A stretch of 41,763 nucleotides of DNA, from positions 1 through 41,763 of the forward strand of contig CAZTGE010000020.1 in NCBI GenBank assembly GCA_964612995.1, in the 5' to 3' direction. Each line of letters starts with the position of its first letter. The first letter of the stretch is position 1. Below, one piece after another: positions 1-7,779 of this stretch. The position numbers were made by a program, and so were the translations under genes. The notes beneath the pieces are model-generated. The model saw nothing but the letters and a program-made list of their open reading frames with translations, did no database searches and was not told the DNA's origin. The DNA is from SLQH01 sp964612995 (lineage in GTDB: Bacteria; Planctomycetota; UBA11346).

Positions 1-2
1 AT

Positions 3-1775
3 CAAGCCGGCAACTACAGCAGTGCAGCAGCTTGGTCCGTAACGATCCAGCCTGCAGTTCCACCGGCCCGCGGCCTCTACGTTGATCACTTTGAATCAAT
101 CCTCTTCAGCGAGATCCAGACCGCATCCCTACTCCAGTTTATCGAGGATAACGAAATAACGTCGCTCACCCTTTACTCGACGCACCAAATTCTGCCAAAT
201 AGCGGGCAGGCCATTAACGAGTTCATTGACAGGGCAAAGAATCAACATGGGGTAACGGAGGTGCTTGGAGCAATAGGTAGCATTGCTGATGCCCAGCTCA
301 TTGTTGACTATAACGAGTCCTTCAATTCAGATTATGACGGCGTATGCACGGAGTTCGAGTTTTGGCACAAACCAACGGCGAGCCGGTATTCTCCAAGCGG
401 TTCCAGTGTGACCGTCACCGAGGGTGACAGCCAAACCTTCACGGTCCAGGGCAACGACGCCAACGGCGACCTCCGAGGCGTCGAGTGGTATCTCGACGGC
501 AGTCACGTGGGGTCGACCTTCGATCTCTCAGGGTCGTCTGACAGGAGCAGCAGGTCTTTCCAGTTCAATTCACCCGGAACCAAGTCCGTTCAAGCGCTGG
601 TCTTTGACGAAGCCGGCAATTACAGCAGCAGCGCAGCAACCTGGTCCGTAACGATCCAGGCTGCAGATCCACCGGCCCGCGGTCTCTACGTTGACCTCTT
701 TGAGTCAATTCCCTTCAGCGAGACCCAGACCGCATCCTTGCTCGAGTTTATTGAGGATACCGAAGCTGCGTCGCTCACCCCCTACTCGACGCACCAAATT
801 CTACCAAATAGCAGGCAGCCCATTGATAGGCTCTTTGACAGGGAAGATAATCAACATGAGGCAACGGAGTCTTTTACCTTTGATGACTACATGAACCTTC
901 TTATTGGCACCAGGCAGATAATCGGCGACCAAATCGTGCTTGTGACATATCTTGGCTGGCTATTAGACGGTCAAGCACAACAGATTGCCCCTGTGGTGGA
1001 CAGGATTTATCTGCATGCATACGTCACGGATCCCTCCTCTGCCTTCAACTACTCCAAAAACCGGCTCGCAATGTTTTCCCAGTTCGGGTCAGAGATTAGC
1101 CTATACCCTATCTTTAGCGCGGAACCGGATTTCATGGGTCCTTGGCTTGAGAACAACAGCCTTCAGCTAGCAGAGTCAACATTTAGCGACGACTGGGCAG
1201 GCGATACTCCGCAGAACCTGTCCCTGGATGGATTTCAGTGGTTTGCCTACTCACATATTAATCAATCGTGGGACATCGCAGCCCCAACGGCGAGTCGGTA
1301 TTCTCCGAGCAGTTCCAGTGTGACCGTCACCGAGGGTGACAGCCAAACCTTCACGGTCCAGGGCAACGACGCCAACGGCGACCTCCGAGGCGTCGAGTGG
1401 TATCTCGACGGCAGTCACGTGGGGTCGACCTTCGATCTCTCAGGGTCGTCTGATACAAGCGGCAGGTCTTTCCAGTTCAATTCACCCGGAACCAAGTCCG
1501 TTGAAGCGCTGGTATTCGATCAAGCCGGCAACTACAGCAGTGCAGCAGCTTGGTCCGTCAATATTGCTCCCATGGGTCCCAAACGCATGACCACCATCCG
1601 TATCAGGTCGGCCGACGTCGGTGTGCCTGGCAAGATCATTTACCAGTGGATCAATGGGTCTCTGATTGACTCGCGAGAAACCCAGGCAGATGGCTCCATA
1701 TCCCCCGCTCTTGAGGCAGCACCAACAGATGACCAAATCCTTGAGATTTCCAGTCAACCACAGGCATCCGGTTGA
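3..1775 (+). CDS. Ig-like repeat protein, 5' end outside window
   Basis: The reading frame is open from the first bases, so the N-terminus lies outside the window; 590 codons are visible. It is modular: an Ig/PKD-like domain with recurring motifs TVTEGDSQTFTVQG, GVEWYLDGSHVGSTFDLSG and ALVFDEAGNYSS, alternating with a domain that begins GLYVD and contains DGVCTEFEFW, which looks TIM-barrel-like. The Ig unit ends at the window start, then occurs whole at 372-660 and 1284-1566, nearly identical at the DNA level. The last ~60 residues (MTTIRIRSADVGVPGK onward) are of a different kind. Such Ig arrays usually belong to secreted or surface proteins; a glycoside-hydrolase-like role for the second domain is a guess. 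Base composition is clearly lower in GC than what follows, so I read it as host flank. A phage tail-spike origin cannot be excluded. Confidence 0.75.
   Translation, partial: QAGNYSSAAAWSVTIQPAVPPARGLYVDHFESILFSEIQTASLLQFIEDNEITSLTLYSTHQILPNSGQAINEFIDRAKNQHGVTEVLGAIGSIADAQLIVDYNESFNSDYDGVCTEFEFWHKPTASRYSPSGSSVTVTEGDSQTFTVQGNDANGDLRGVEWYLDGSHVGSTFDLSGSSDRSSRSFQFNSPGTKSVQALVFDEAGNYSSSAATWSVTIQAADPPARGLYVDLFESIPFSETQTASLLEFIEDTEAASLTPYSTHQILPNSRQPIDRLFDREDNQHEATESFTFDDYMNLLIGTRQIIGDQIVLVTYLGWLLDGQAQQIAPVVDRIYLHAYVTDPSSAFNYSKNRLAMFSQFGSEISLYPIFSAEPDFMGPWLENNSLQLAESTFSDDWAGDTPQNLSLDGFQWFAYSHINQSWDIAAPTASRYSPSSSSVTVTEGDSQTFTVQGNDANGDLRGVEWYLDGSHVGSTFDLSGSSDTSGRSFQFNSPGTKSVEALVFDQAGNYSSAAAWSVNIAPMGPKRMTTIRIRSADVGVPGKIIYQWINGSLIDSRETQADGSISPALEAAPTDDQILEISSQPQASG
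372..660 (+). repeat. Ig-like domain repeat, copy 1
   Basis: In-frame direct repeat inside the left-hand gene. It matches 1284-1566 at an offset of exactly 912 nt (304 codons) with only scattered substitutions and one extra codon near its end. The first ~45 bases of the window are the tail of a further copy. The near-identity at DNA level points to recent duplication or gene conversion. Confidence 0.85.
1284..1566 (+). repeat. Ig-like domain repeat, copy 2
   Basis: Second full copy of the Ig-like unit. It shares the GDSQTFTVQGNDANGD and GVEWYLDGSHVGSTF stretches with the copy at 372-660. The linked GLYVD domain is also duplicated: 50-253 resembles 659-862, offset 609 nt. Confidence 0.85.
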
Positions 1776-1823
1776 GACCCGCCGACAACCCATGAGACCG
1801 ATTGCGGCCACATCTGATAATCG
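1776..1823. other. candidate prophage left junction (attL region)
   Basis: This 48-bp non-coding stretch separates the lower-GC repeat gene from the high-GC, gene-dense phage DNA and lies a few hundred bases beyond the 3' end of the serine recombinase gene. Serine integrases usually sit next to their attachment site. No repeat partner (attR) can be seen because the right end of the prophage is outside the window, so the exact crossover is unknown. Confidence 0.25.
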
Positions 1824-2246
1824 TCAATGCGGCCGTTCTCGTTTCGTCCACTTCCCCTGCTGTTCGCCCCAGGACAAAATTCCACTTAGCCGCCGCAACT
1901 GCCTCTCACTGACCGACGGCCTCCCCTCCTCCAGCGGACCCAGAAAGAGCAGGATCCCCTGAATATCCGGCGCCAACAGATTCAGATTCAGGATCTGCGT
2001 CATCCGTGGCTGGGTTATCCCAGCCAGCCGCGCCAGAGCCGATGCGTCCGGCACCACGCCGCTGTCGAGCAAGCCCTGGTAGTGAATCGCCAAGGCCATC
2101 AGCCGGCTGATCCGCGGAATGCGCTCGGCAGGTTCCTCCTCTGGTTCGGGCTCCGGCGCCTTGCCCCGTCGCAAGGCAACCCGGTAGCCACCACGGCGCT
2201 GGGCGTCGATGGCCAGGTGGAAGCCTCGTTCAATGCTGACGGTCAT
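1824..2246 (-). CDS. small HTH protein downstream of recombinase
   Basis: A 140-residue protein whose start overlaps the recombinase stop in an ATGA junction, so the two are probably translationally coupled. A helix-turn-helix-like segment lies around residues 70-88 (ALARLAGITQPRMTQILNL), with a Pro/Glu-rich linker near 31-40. Similar small HTH proteins commonly follow large serine recombinases in proteobacterial prophages. The role, perhaps a directionality or DNA-binding accessory factor, is inference. It is the last gene of the minus-strand operon and lies closest to the presumed attachment site. Confidence 0.75.
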   Translation of the reverse strand: MTVSIERGFHLAIDAQRRGGYRVALRRGKAPEPEPEEEPAERIPRISRLMALAIHYQGLLDSGVVPDASALARLAGITQPRMTQILNLNLLAPDIQGILLFLGPLEEGRPSVSERQLRRLSGILSWGEQQGKWTKRERPH

Positions 2247-3769
2247 TCGTCGTCCTCCCCTTGCGAGGCCAGGGCAGCAATGCCGGCGCTTGCGAAGTCG
2301 ATGCGCATGGTGCCCTTCTCGCCGTCGATGTGGACGCGATGGATCAGGCTACGCAGGAGCTGGCGGCGTTCGTCGGCCGACAACTCGGCCCAGATGGCGT
2401 CGAAGTTGCGCAGGGTTCGTCGCGCCGTGGTCGTGTCGATCTTCTGGGCCTCGATGCGGGCGAGGCTCTCGCGGGTGACGGTGGCGCTTGCCTCAGCCTC
2501 GCGCAGGGCGTTTCTGGCGCGTTGGCTATCGCGCTTCTGCTGCTGGGCGAGGCAACGGCCGAGTTCCTGCTCGGCGGCTTTGACCGCTGCTTTGGCTTCC
2601 TTGCGGGCTTCCCGGTACTCGGCATTGGCCTGAGAGACCACCGAGTCTGCCAGGGCCCGGTCTTGGCAGATGGCGGCGATCTCCTCGATGACCAGACGCT
2701 CGGTATCCTCGGCCGGCAGGTTGGGCATGGGGCAGGCCCCAGAGCCCTGCTCGCGAGCCTGATGGCAACTGTAGTAGCCGTAGACCCGCGCCGCCTTCGC
2801 CTCCTTGTTGGGCTTGCGCTCGGTCCAGGTGTAGACCATGCCGCAGTCGCAATGGGAGCAGGTGAGCAGGCCTTCGAGCAGGGACTTGCGGCGCTTGCGA
2901 GGATCGTGCCCGCCGCTGCGGTTCTGGGCGGCGAGCGTGCTCTGCACCGCATCCCAGACCTCGGTGGTGATGATCGGCTCGTGCTCGCCGTGGATGACCT
3001 CGCCCTGATAGGCGATGCGGCCGGTGTAGAGGATGTTGGTCAGGATGCGGCTCAGGCTGCTCTTGTTGAAGGCGCTGCCGCCGGTCACCTTCCCCTTCTG
3101 GGTGGTCCAGGCCTTGTTGTGCCAGCCGCGCTCCTGCACGACGCGCAGCACCTTCATGATGCTGCAGTGCTCCTGATAGAGGGCGAAGATGGCGCGGACC
3201 TGCTCGGCCTCTGGCTCGTTGATGACCAGCCGCCGGCCACCGGGCGGTACGTCGTAGCCAAGTGGCGGCACGCCTCCGCACCACCGGCCCTGGCGCTTGG
3301 TGGCGGCGACCTTGTCGCGGATGCGTTCGATCGCGTTCTCGCGCTCGAACTGGGCGAAGCAGATCAGGATGTGCAGCATCAGCCGGCCCATGGGCGTGGC
3401 CGTGTTGAAATGCTGGGTCACCGAAACGAAGGCGACGTCGTGCTCGTCCAGGATCTGGAGCAGGCTGACGAAGTCGGTCAGTGAACGCGACAGGCGGTCG
3501 AGCTTGTAGACCGCGATCACCTGGACCTTGCCGGCACGCACATCATTCAGCAGCCGGGTCAGAGCCGGCCGTTCGGTGTTGCCACCGGAGAAGCCGCCGT
3601 CCTCGTAGCGCTCCGGGCTGACCGTCCAGCCCTCTTGGACCTGGCTGGCCGCGAATTGCTCGCAGGCCAGCCGCTGGGCATCCAGGGTGTTGAAGTCGCT
3701 GTCGAGGCCCTCGTTGCTGCTCTTCCTTGCATAGATGGCGACGACCTTCTGCACTTGTTGCTTTGCCAT
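2243..3769 (-). CDS. large serine recombinase (phage integrase)
   Basis: 508 residues with the layout of large serine recombinases. The N-terminal resolvase domain has the catalytic serine at residue 17 (YARKSS) and the active-site motif YKLDRLSRS at 88-96. A recombinase DNA-binding domain follows (~165-290), then a zinc ribbon (Cys304, Cys307, Cys335, Cys346) and a predicted coiled coil (~375-460) before a short C-terminal tail. Family members catalyse site-specific integration and, with a directionality factor, excision through a 5' phosphoserine intermediate. It begins 2 nt after the DUF2924 stop (TGATATG junction). All key residues I can identify are intact, so the enzyme is probably active. 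It is the main evidence that the region is an integrated phage. Confidence 0.95.
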   Translation of the reverse strand: MAKQQVQKVVAIYARKSSNEGLDSDFNTLDAQRLACEQFAASQVQEGWTVSPERYEDGGFSGGNTERPALTRLLNDVRAGKVQVIAVYKLDRLSRSLTDFVSLLQILDEHDVAFVSVTQHFNTATPMGRLMLHILICFAQFERENAIERIRDKVAATKRQGRWCGGVPPLGYDVPPGGRRLVINEPEAEQVRAIFALYQEHCSIMKVLRVVQERGWHNKAWTTQKGKVTGGSAFNKSSLSRILTNILYTGRIAYQGEVIHGEHEPIITTEVWDAVQSTLAAQNRSGGHDPRKRRKSLLEGLLTCSHCDCGMVYTWTERKPNKEAKAARVYGYYSCHQAREQGSGACPMPNLPAEDTERLVIEEIAAICQDRALADSVVSQANAEYREARKEAKAAVKAAEQELGRCLAQQQKRDSQRARNALREAEASATVTRESLARIEAQKIDTTTARRTLRNFDAIWAELSADERRQLLRSLIHRVHIDGEKGTMRIDFASAGIAALASQGEDDE

Positions 3770-3770
3770 A

Positions 3771-4265
3771 TCACCGATCTCCGCTGCGCTTCTTGAGGCC
3801 GAAGAAGACGTAGCCGTTCCACTTCGACCCGGTGATGACCCGGGCGACGGCGCTCAGGGTCCGGTGATGTTCACCGGCGAGCTCGAAGCCGTCCTCCAAC
3901 ACCCGGACCTGATAGACCTCGCCCTTCCACTCGCGCCGCAGCATGGCTCCGGGCACCAACCGCGGCGTGTTCGAGATCGGCGCGTCCTTGGTCCGGCTGC
4001 AGGCCCTCGCTACCGGGCCTTTGACGGTGCGCGGCGGCGTCAGGCGGATGTCGGCTTCGTTGACCAGTTCCTTGGCCCGAGCCAGGGCGCGCTCGGACAG
4101 CCCGCCCTCGGCATTGGCCTGGATGCGCCACGCGATCCGGCGCACGAGCCACAGCTTGTGACGGCTGGCGGTGGCCTCGCCGAAGACCCGCCGGTACTCC
4201 TCCCGCAATTCATTCACGGTCATGTCCGGCAGGGCTTCGATCGCGGCCTCGACGGCCGGGCTCAT
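3771..4265 (-). CDS. DUF2924 family protein, copy A
   Basis: 164 residues. The N-terminal part (TVNELREEYRRVFGEATASRHKLW) and the C-terminal part (LVPGAMLRREWKGEVYQV, then DGFEL and NGYVFFGLKK) match the DUF2924 pattern, a small basic family almost always encoded beside phage serine recombinases. Molecular function is not established; a partner of the recombinase, possibly a directionality or DNA-binding factor, is the usual guess. Its start overlaps the stop of the upstream paralogue by ATGA. It is clearly homologous to that neighbour end to end, so the pair arose by tandem duplication. Confidence 0.88.
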   Translation of the reverse strand: MSPAVEAAIEALPDMTVNELREEYRRVFGEATASRHKLWLVRRIAWRIQANAEGGLSERALARAKELVNEADIRLTPPRTVKGPVARACSRTKDAPISNTPRLVPGAMLRREWKGEVYQVRVLEDGFELAGEHHRTLSAVARVITGSKWNGYVFFGLKKRSGDR

Positions 4266-4735
4266 GCCCGGGTCTCCGCGGCAGCGGCAACCGCGCGCTT
4301 CTTGAGGCCGAAGAAGACATGGCCGTTCCAGTTGCAGCCGGCGATGTCCTTGGCCGCGGCGCTCAGGCTCTTGTAGACCGTGCCGTCCAGCTCGAAGCCG
4401 TCGGCGCGAATGGTCACCTTCAGGTCGCGGCCCTTGTAGGTCTTGGTGATGACGGTGCCGATCTCCAGGCCGAGGGCCTCGACGGCCCTGTTGAGGCCCT
4501 CGGCTTCTTTCGCCGCCTCGGTCTCGGCGACAGGCGCCGGCTTGGCCGGGTTCTTGGCCGCGCGCTTCTTCGGCTGCTTGGGCTCGTCGGTTGCGACCTG
4601 TTCGCCGACGCTGGTGATCTTCTTGATGAGCCAGGGCTTGTTGCGCGTCTTCGTCGGCTTACCGAAAGTTTCGAGGTAGACGGCGTGGAGTTCGTTGACG
4701 GTCAGCTTGGTCAGATCGGTGGTGGTGTTGGACAT
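4262..4735 (-). CDS. DUF2924 family protein, copy B
   Basis: 157 residues, paralogous to the next gene: LTVNELHAVYLETFG and KPWLIKKI at the N-terminus and DGFELDG, NWNGHVFFGLKKR at the C-terminus. It lacks the LVPG segment and instead has a Lys/Ala/Pro-rich linker (about residues 53-75), followed by a more acidic central segment. Together with copy A it may act as a heteromeric accessory factor for the serine recombinase, or one copy may have diverged to a new role. Neither possibility can be settled from sequence. The start ATG at 4735 is preceded by CCGGAGATCATC, which gives a plausible ribosome-binding site (GGAG). Confidence 0.85.
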   Translation of the reverse strand: MSNTTTDLTKLTVNELHAVYLETFGKPTKTRNKPWLIKKITSVGEQVATDEPKQPKKRAAKNPAKPAPVAETEAAKEAEGLNRAVEALGLEIGTVITKTYKGRDLKVTIRADGFELDGTVYKSLSAAAKDIAGCNWNGHVFFGLKKRAVAAAAETRA

Positions 4736-4833
4736 GATGATCTCCGGTTGGTGTGGTGATGGGCCCGGCGGGCGAGGGCCCGTTTGAGGCCGCGGGCGAG
4801 GATGGCGGTCGCCTCGGTCAGGGAGGCTTCCAC
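4711..4833 (-). CDS. possible small 40-aa protein, GTG start
   Basis: Between the RadC-like gene and DUF2924 copy B there is one protein-like short frame starting at a GTG: VEASLTEATAILARGLKRALARRA, then a His/Pro-rich tail that overlaps the DUF2924 start by 25 nt. The helix-forming first 25 residues look natural and the tail does not. It may be a coupling or leader peptide, or only an artefact of high GC. No good Shine-Dalgarno is seen. Confidence 0.3.
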   Translation of the reverse strand: MEASLTEATAILARGLKRALARRAHHHTNRRSSCPTPPPI

Positions 4834-4849
4834 ACGCGACTCGCCCGGC

Positions 4850-5482
4850 TCATGACCAGAGCTCCGGGTTGCTGCGGCGCAGGCTGTGGTGTCCGCCGGC
4901 GGCGTTGACGATGACGTGGTCGGCAAGGTTGAGGTCGAGGGCCTTGCCGGCGGCGATGAGGCGGCGGGTGACGGCAACATCAGCGGCACTCGGCGCGACA
5001 TTGCCGCTCGGATGGTTGTGGACTGCGATGGCCGAGGCCGAGCAGCGGCGCAGGGCATTGCGGAAGAACACCCGCGGCCCGGCATCGGTGCCGTCGATGT
5101 CGCCCTGGCTGACCTGGATCGGTTCGCCGATCAGATGGCAGCGGGGATCCAGGCACAGACACCAGAGGCATTCGTGGTCGCGGCCGGCCAGCGGCAGCAT
5201 CACCTGGGCCACGGCTTCGGGATCGCGCAGGGCGGCGCTGGGCCGGCGGCTGCGCAGCATGCGGCGGTGCAACTCCAGCGCGGCGCCGAGGCGCTTGGTG
5301 GCAGCCGGCGTCAACTGCAGGGCGTGCTGCAGGTCGGTCAGGTCGTAGCCGGCAAGGGCGCCGATGGCTTCGGCCCGGTAGGCTTCCTTCACTTCCTTGC
5401 AGCCGGGCTTGCGGGAGCCCAGCAGAATCTGCACCACTTCGTGGTCGCTCAGGTGTTCCAGGCTGGTCGGTTGGTTGGTCAT
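4850..5482 (-). CDS. RadC-like JAMM/MPN domain protein
   Basis: 210 residues from the preferred start. The C-terminal JAMM metal-binding motif reads HNHPSGNVAPSAAD (His155, His157, Asp168), preceded by a short RadC-like N-terminal region. Proteins of this family (often annotated DNA repair protein RadC) are common on prophages and integrative elements; despite the name, a repair function is not supported, and the fold is that of a metalloprotease or nuclease-like enzyme. I chose the ATG at 5482 because GAGG lies 9 nt upstream; an in-frame ATG at 5518 would add 12 Thr/Pro-rich residues. Where typical RadC proteins have a Glu (REVF), this one reads RVFF, so the catalytic glutamate may be missing. 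Confidence 0.85.
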   Translation of the reverse strand: MTNQPTSLEHLSDHEVVQILLGSRKPGCKEVKEAYRAEAIGALAGYDLTDLQHALQLTPAATKRLGAALELHRRMLRSRRPSAALRDPEAVAQVMLPLAGRDHECLWCLCLDPRCHLIGEPIQVSQGDIDGTDAGPRVFFRNALRRCSASAIAVHNHPSGNVAPSAADVAVTRRLIAAGKALDLNLADHVIVNAAGGHHSLRRSNPELWS

Positions 5483-5518
5483 GGTCGGCGTCCTCGTGGT
5501 TGGCGTGGGCGCGCTCAT

Positions 5519-5650
5519 CCTTGCCCACTACCAGCCACGTTATGGACACACAGCCTCCCCAGCCAGCCTGCTGAGAGGGCGTGCCAAGCTGCATCTCAGG
5601 TTGATACCCGAGGGCTCTTTTCAGGTCGGATACTTCTGGCTTTACCTGAC
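5519..5650. other. 132-bp non-coding gap in the left operon
   Basis: The only clear gap in the otherwise compact minus-strand operon, between the ASCH gene and the RadC-like gene. I see no convincing reading frame, hairpin or consensus promoter in it. It may hold an internal promoter separating the modification-like genes from the integration genes. Confidence 0.3.
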
Positions 5651-5989
5651 TCAGAGCAGGTCGGGGAGCTCGACGGAATAAATACCGAGAGCCCCGGTGA
5701 CCGGAACATTCGCTACCGGCCGGATGTTTTCCAAATGCCAGCCAAAGGCCGGCGCATACGGCTCGATGCAGGCCGCGGCCCAATCCGCGTCGGCCATGGG
5801 ACGGCAATCGACCAACTCGACCAAGCACACCGCGCAGCCAAAGGGCGCGATCGCCGGTTTCTTGCTGGCGCACAGCAGGAGTTCGCCGCGATAGGGCGTG
5901 GGCCACTTCCGCGTCTCGATGGTTTTCAGTCCATCGCGGATCAAGTTCGCCCACGGCTGCTTCAGAGATAAGGCACGGTAGATGGCCAT
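5651..5989 (-). CDS. ASCH domain protein
   Basis: 112 residues covering a complete ASCH fold (PUA-like beta barrel). The family signature is visible: ALSLKQPWANLI at 6-17, GLKTIETRKW at 20-29, and the RGELLLCASKK strand at 34-44. ASCH domains bind RNA or modified nucleic-acid bases, and some bacterial members hydrolyse N4-acetylcytidine (YqfB-type). In phages they often sit beside nucleic-acid-modification genes. Here the gene lies 33 nt downstream of a formyltransferase-like gene and an acetyltransferase fusion, consistent with a reader or editor of an acylated base; that role is inference. The end of the preceding intergenic segment has no strong Shine-Dalgarno. Confidence 0.85.
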   Translation of the reverse strand: MAIYRALSLKQPWANLIRDGLKTIETRKWPTPYRGELLLCASKKPAIAPFGCAVCLVELVDCRPMADADWAAACIEPYAPAFGWHLENIRPVANVPVTGALGIYSVELPDLL

Positions 5990-6022
5990 GGTGGTCCATG
6001 TTCGGGTTTGCGGCGGGGAAGC

Positions 6023-6643
6023 TCAAGCGGACACCCCCGCTGCGAGTGGTGGACGTTCGAAGCGCGGCTCCCAGGTCGCCAAGCTGTGATCTTGGGGCAC
6101 CCGCTTTTCGCTGCCGGCCAGGATGTCACCGAGTACGCGATCGAAGAGACGCAGGCCCATAGGGAAAAGCTCGCGCCGCCACAAGGACGACGCGGTGTCG
6201 TCCGGCCGCACGAAGCACCAGTCCTGCGCGGCGATCGGTCCACCATCGACCAGGTCATCGAGCCAGTAGATGGTGCCTCCGGTCACACGGTCGCGATCGC
6301 GAATGGTCCATTGGATCGCATCGCGCCCGCGGTGCAGCGGCAGCAGGCTCGGGTGATAGCTGATGCCGCCCAGCTTCGTGGCCGCCAGCATTGCCGGCGG
6401 AATGAAGCGATGGTTGTGCGCGGCCAGGATGAGGTCGGTGCCCTCGGGTATCATCGCTGCATCCGGCGCCGCGGTGTGGGCCGCGGGAACCACGGTGGTC
6501 TCGGCCAGCGGGTCGCCCTCCGGCGCGCAGACCCCGGCAAGGGCGAAGCCACCGCGGCGCAGGACCAGGTCGCGCACCGCGCAACCGAAGGTCCGCGAGC
6601 CGATGACGAAGACGCGGATGGGATCGGGATCGTAGAGGCTCAT
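6023..6643 (-). CDS. formyltransferase-fold protein
   Basis: 206 residues resembling the N-terminal catalytic domain of methionyl-tRNA formyltransferase and GART. The three conserved residues appear intact: Asn77 (AAHNHRF), His97 in YHPSLLPLHRG and Asp133 in DDLVDGGPI. Family members transfer a formyl group from 10-formyl-THF to an amine. The protein lacks the tRNA-binding C-terminal domain of Fmt, so initiator tRNA is an unlikely substrate. It starts in a TGATG junction with the ABC-GNAT gene, so the two are coupled. Given its ParB-like, GNAT and ASCH neighbours, an amino group on a nucleotide, DNA base or sugar is a reasonable but unproven acceptor. Confidence 0.85.
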   Translation of the reverse strand: MSLYDPDPIRVFVIGSRTFGCAVRDLVLRRGGFALAGVCAPEGDPLAETTVVPAAHTAAPDAAMIPEGTDLILAAHNHRFIPPAMLAATKLGGISYHPSLLPLHRGRDAIQWTIRDRDRVTGGTIYWLDDLVDGGPIAAQDWCFVRPDDTASSLWRRELFPMGLRLFDRVLGDILAGSEKRVPQDHSLATWEPRFERPPLAAGVSA

Positions 6644-7779
6644 CAGTTAGCCTCCGGGTTGCCGATATAGCGGAAGCCCTGCACCGCGCGGAAATGGCCA
6701 CCGAAGCCCGACTTGATGACGATGGCCGACTTCGAGCAGCGCGCGATCGATTCGGCCGACTTGCCCTTGTGGCTGCCGTGCAATTTGGCGCTGATCTGCG
6801 TCCAGCATTTCTGCCGGCGCAGCACCATGCAGAGGCCGGGATGGCTGGTGTGGAAGCAGGTCGTGGCGGGATAGGCCAGCCGGGCGCCATCGCCCCCGCG
6901 CAGTTGGTTCTCGCAGATCCAATTCAGGAAGCGCACCCCGACGCCGGCGCCCTGCCATTCCGGCATGACCACCAGCCGGCAGGCCCGCGCCTCCACGCCC
7001 TTGCCTTTGTTCTTGCTGCCAACGGCAAGGTGCGCGACGGGTTCGCCGTCGACGGTGCCGACGTAGCAGGTCGCCGCCGGCATCTTGCCGATCTTCAGAT
7101 AGTGATGCGGTGCAAAGAGCGGCCAGTAACGCCAGTCCGTCTTGATGATCTCCAGCTCGAAGGAAGGTCGCCGAACCGACCTCCGGGAAAAGGTGTTCGC
7201 GCCGGTGTCGAAGACCCAATCGGGTTCCAACCATTCGAGGACGTCGTAGTGCGGCGTCAGCAGCACCACCTTGCCGTCCGTGCGTCGCCAGGCCTTGGCA
7301 AAGGCCAGGGCGCCGATGCGGGCGATCTGCCGGTCGACGACGCTAGTGAACTCATCGACCACCGCCCGGGCCGGTGCCTCGACCACCAGACGCGCCAGCG
7401 TGGCGCGGAACTGCTCGCCCATGGAGAGCGCATGGAAGGGCCGCAGCCAGGCCGGCACATCGCCCAGGCCTACCGAGGCCAGCGCCGCGGTCACCGCGTC
7501 GAAGGAGGCCTCGGGTCCGATGGCATCGATGATCGGTTCGTCGCCCGGCCACTGCGGCTCGAAGAACGCTTCCTCGCCAAAGAACTGCCGACCGATCGAG
7601 GTCTTGCCCGATCCCGACGGGCCGACCACGACGCCGATTTGCCAGTCGCCGTCGACCTCGATCCCGAACTCGGCATCCAGATCGAAGTTCGCGCCGGTCT
7701 CGGCGTTGAAGAGGCTCTTCACCCGCGCGGCACGATAGCTGTTGTAGTCGGAGCAACGATTGCGGACGCAGACTTTCAT
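6643..7779 (-). CDS. ABC-type ATPase fused to GNAT acyltransferase
   Basis: 378 residues with two domains. Residues ~20-200 form a single ABC-type ATPase: Walker A GPSGSGKT (53-60), a signature-like LSMGEQ (119-124), Walker B AVVDEF (139-144) and a switch histidine in TPHYD (177). Residues ~208-378 are a GNAT domain with motif A RLVVMPEWQGAGVGVRF (268-284), the acyl-CoA pyrophosphate loop. There are no membrane segments, so it is not a transporter. I chose ATG 7779 because it overlaps the ParB stop in ATGA. Coupling of an ABC motor to an acetyltransferase suggests ATP-gated modification of a polymer such as DNA. Mu Mom, which modifies adenine, is also GNAT-like, but close relation to Mom is not claimed here. 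Confidence 0.88.
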   Translation of the reverse strand: MKVCVRNRCSDYNSYRAARVKSLFNAETGANFDLDAEFGIEVDGDWQIGVVVGPSGSGKTSIGRQFFGEEAFFEPQWPGDEPIIDAIGPEASFDAVTAALASVGLGDVPAWLRPFHALSMGEQFRATLARLVVEAPARAVVDEFTSVVDRQIARIGALAFAKAWRRTDGKVVLLTPHYDVLEWLEPDWVFDTGANTFSRRSVRRPSFELEIIKTDWRYWPLFAPHHYLKIGKMPAATCYVGTVDGEPVAHLAVGSKNKGKGVEARACRLVVMPEWQGAGVGVRFLNWICENQLRGGDGARLAYPATTCFHTSHPGLCMVLRRQKCWTQISAKLHGSHKGKSAESIARCSKSAIVIKSGFGGHFRAVQGFRYIGNPEAN

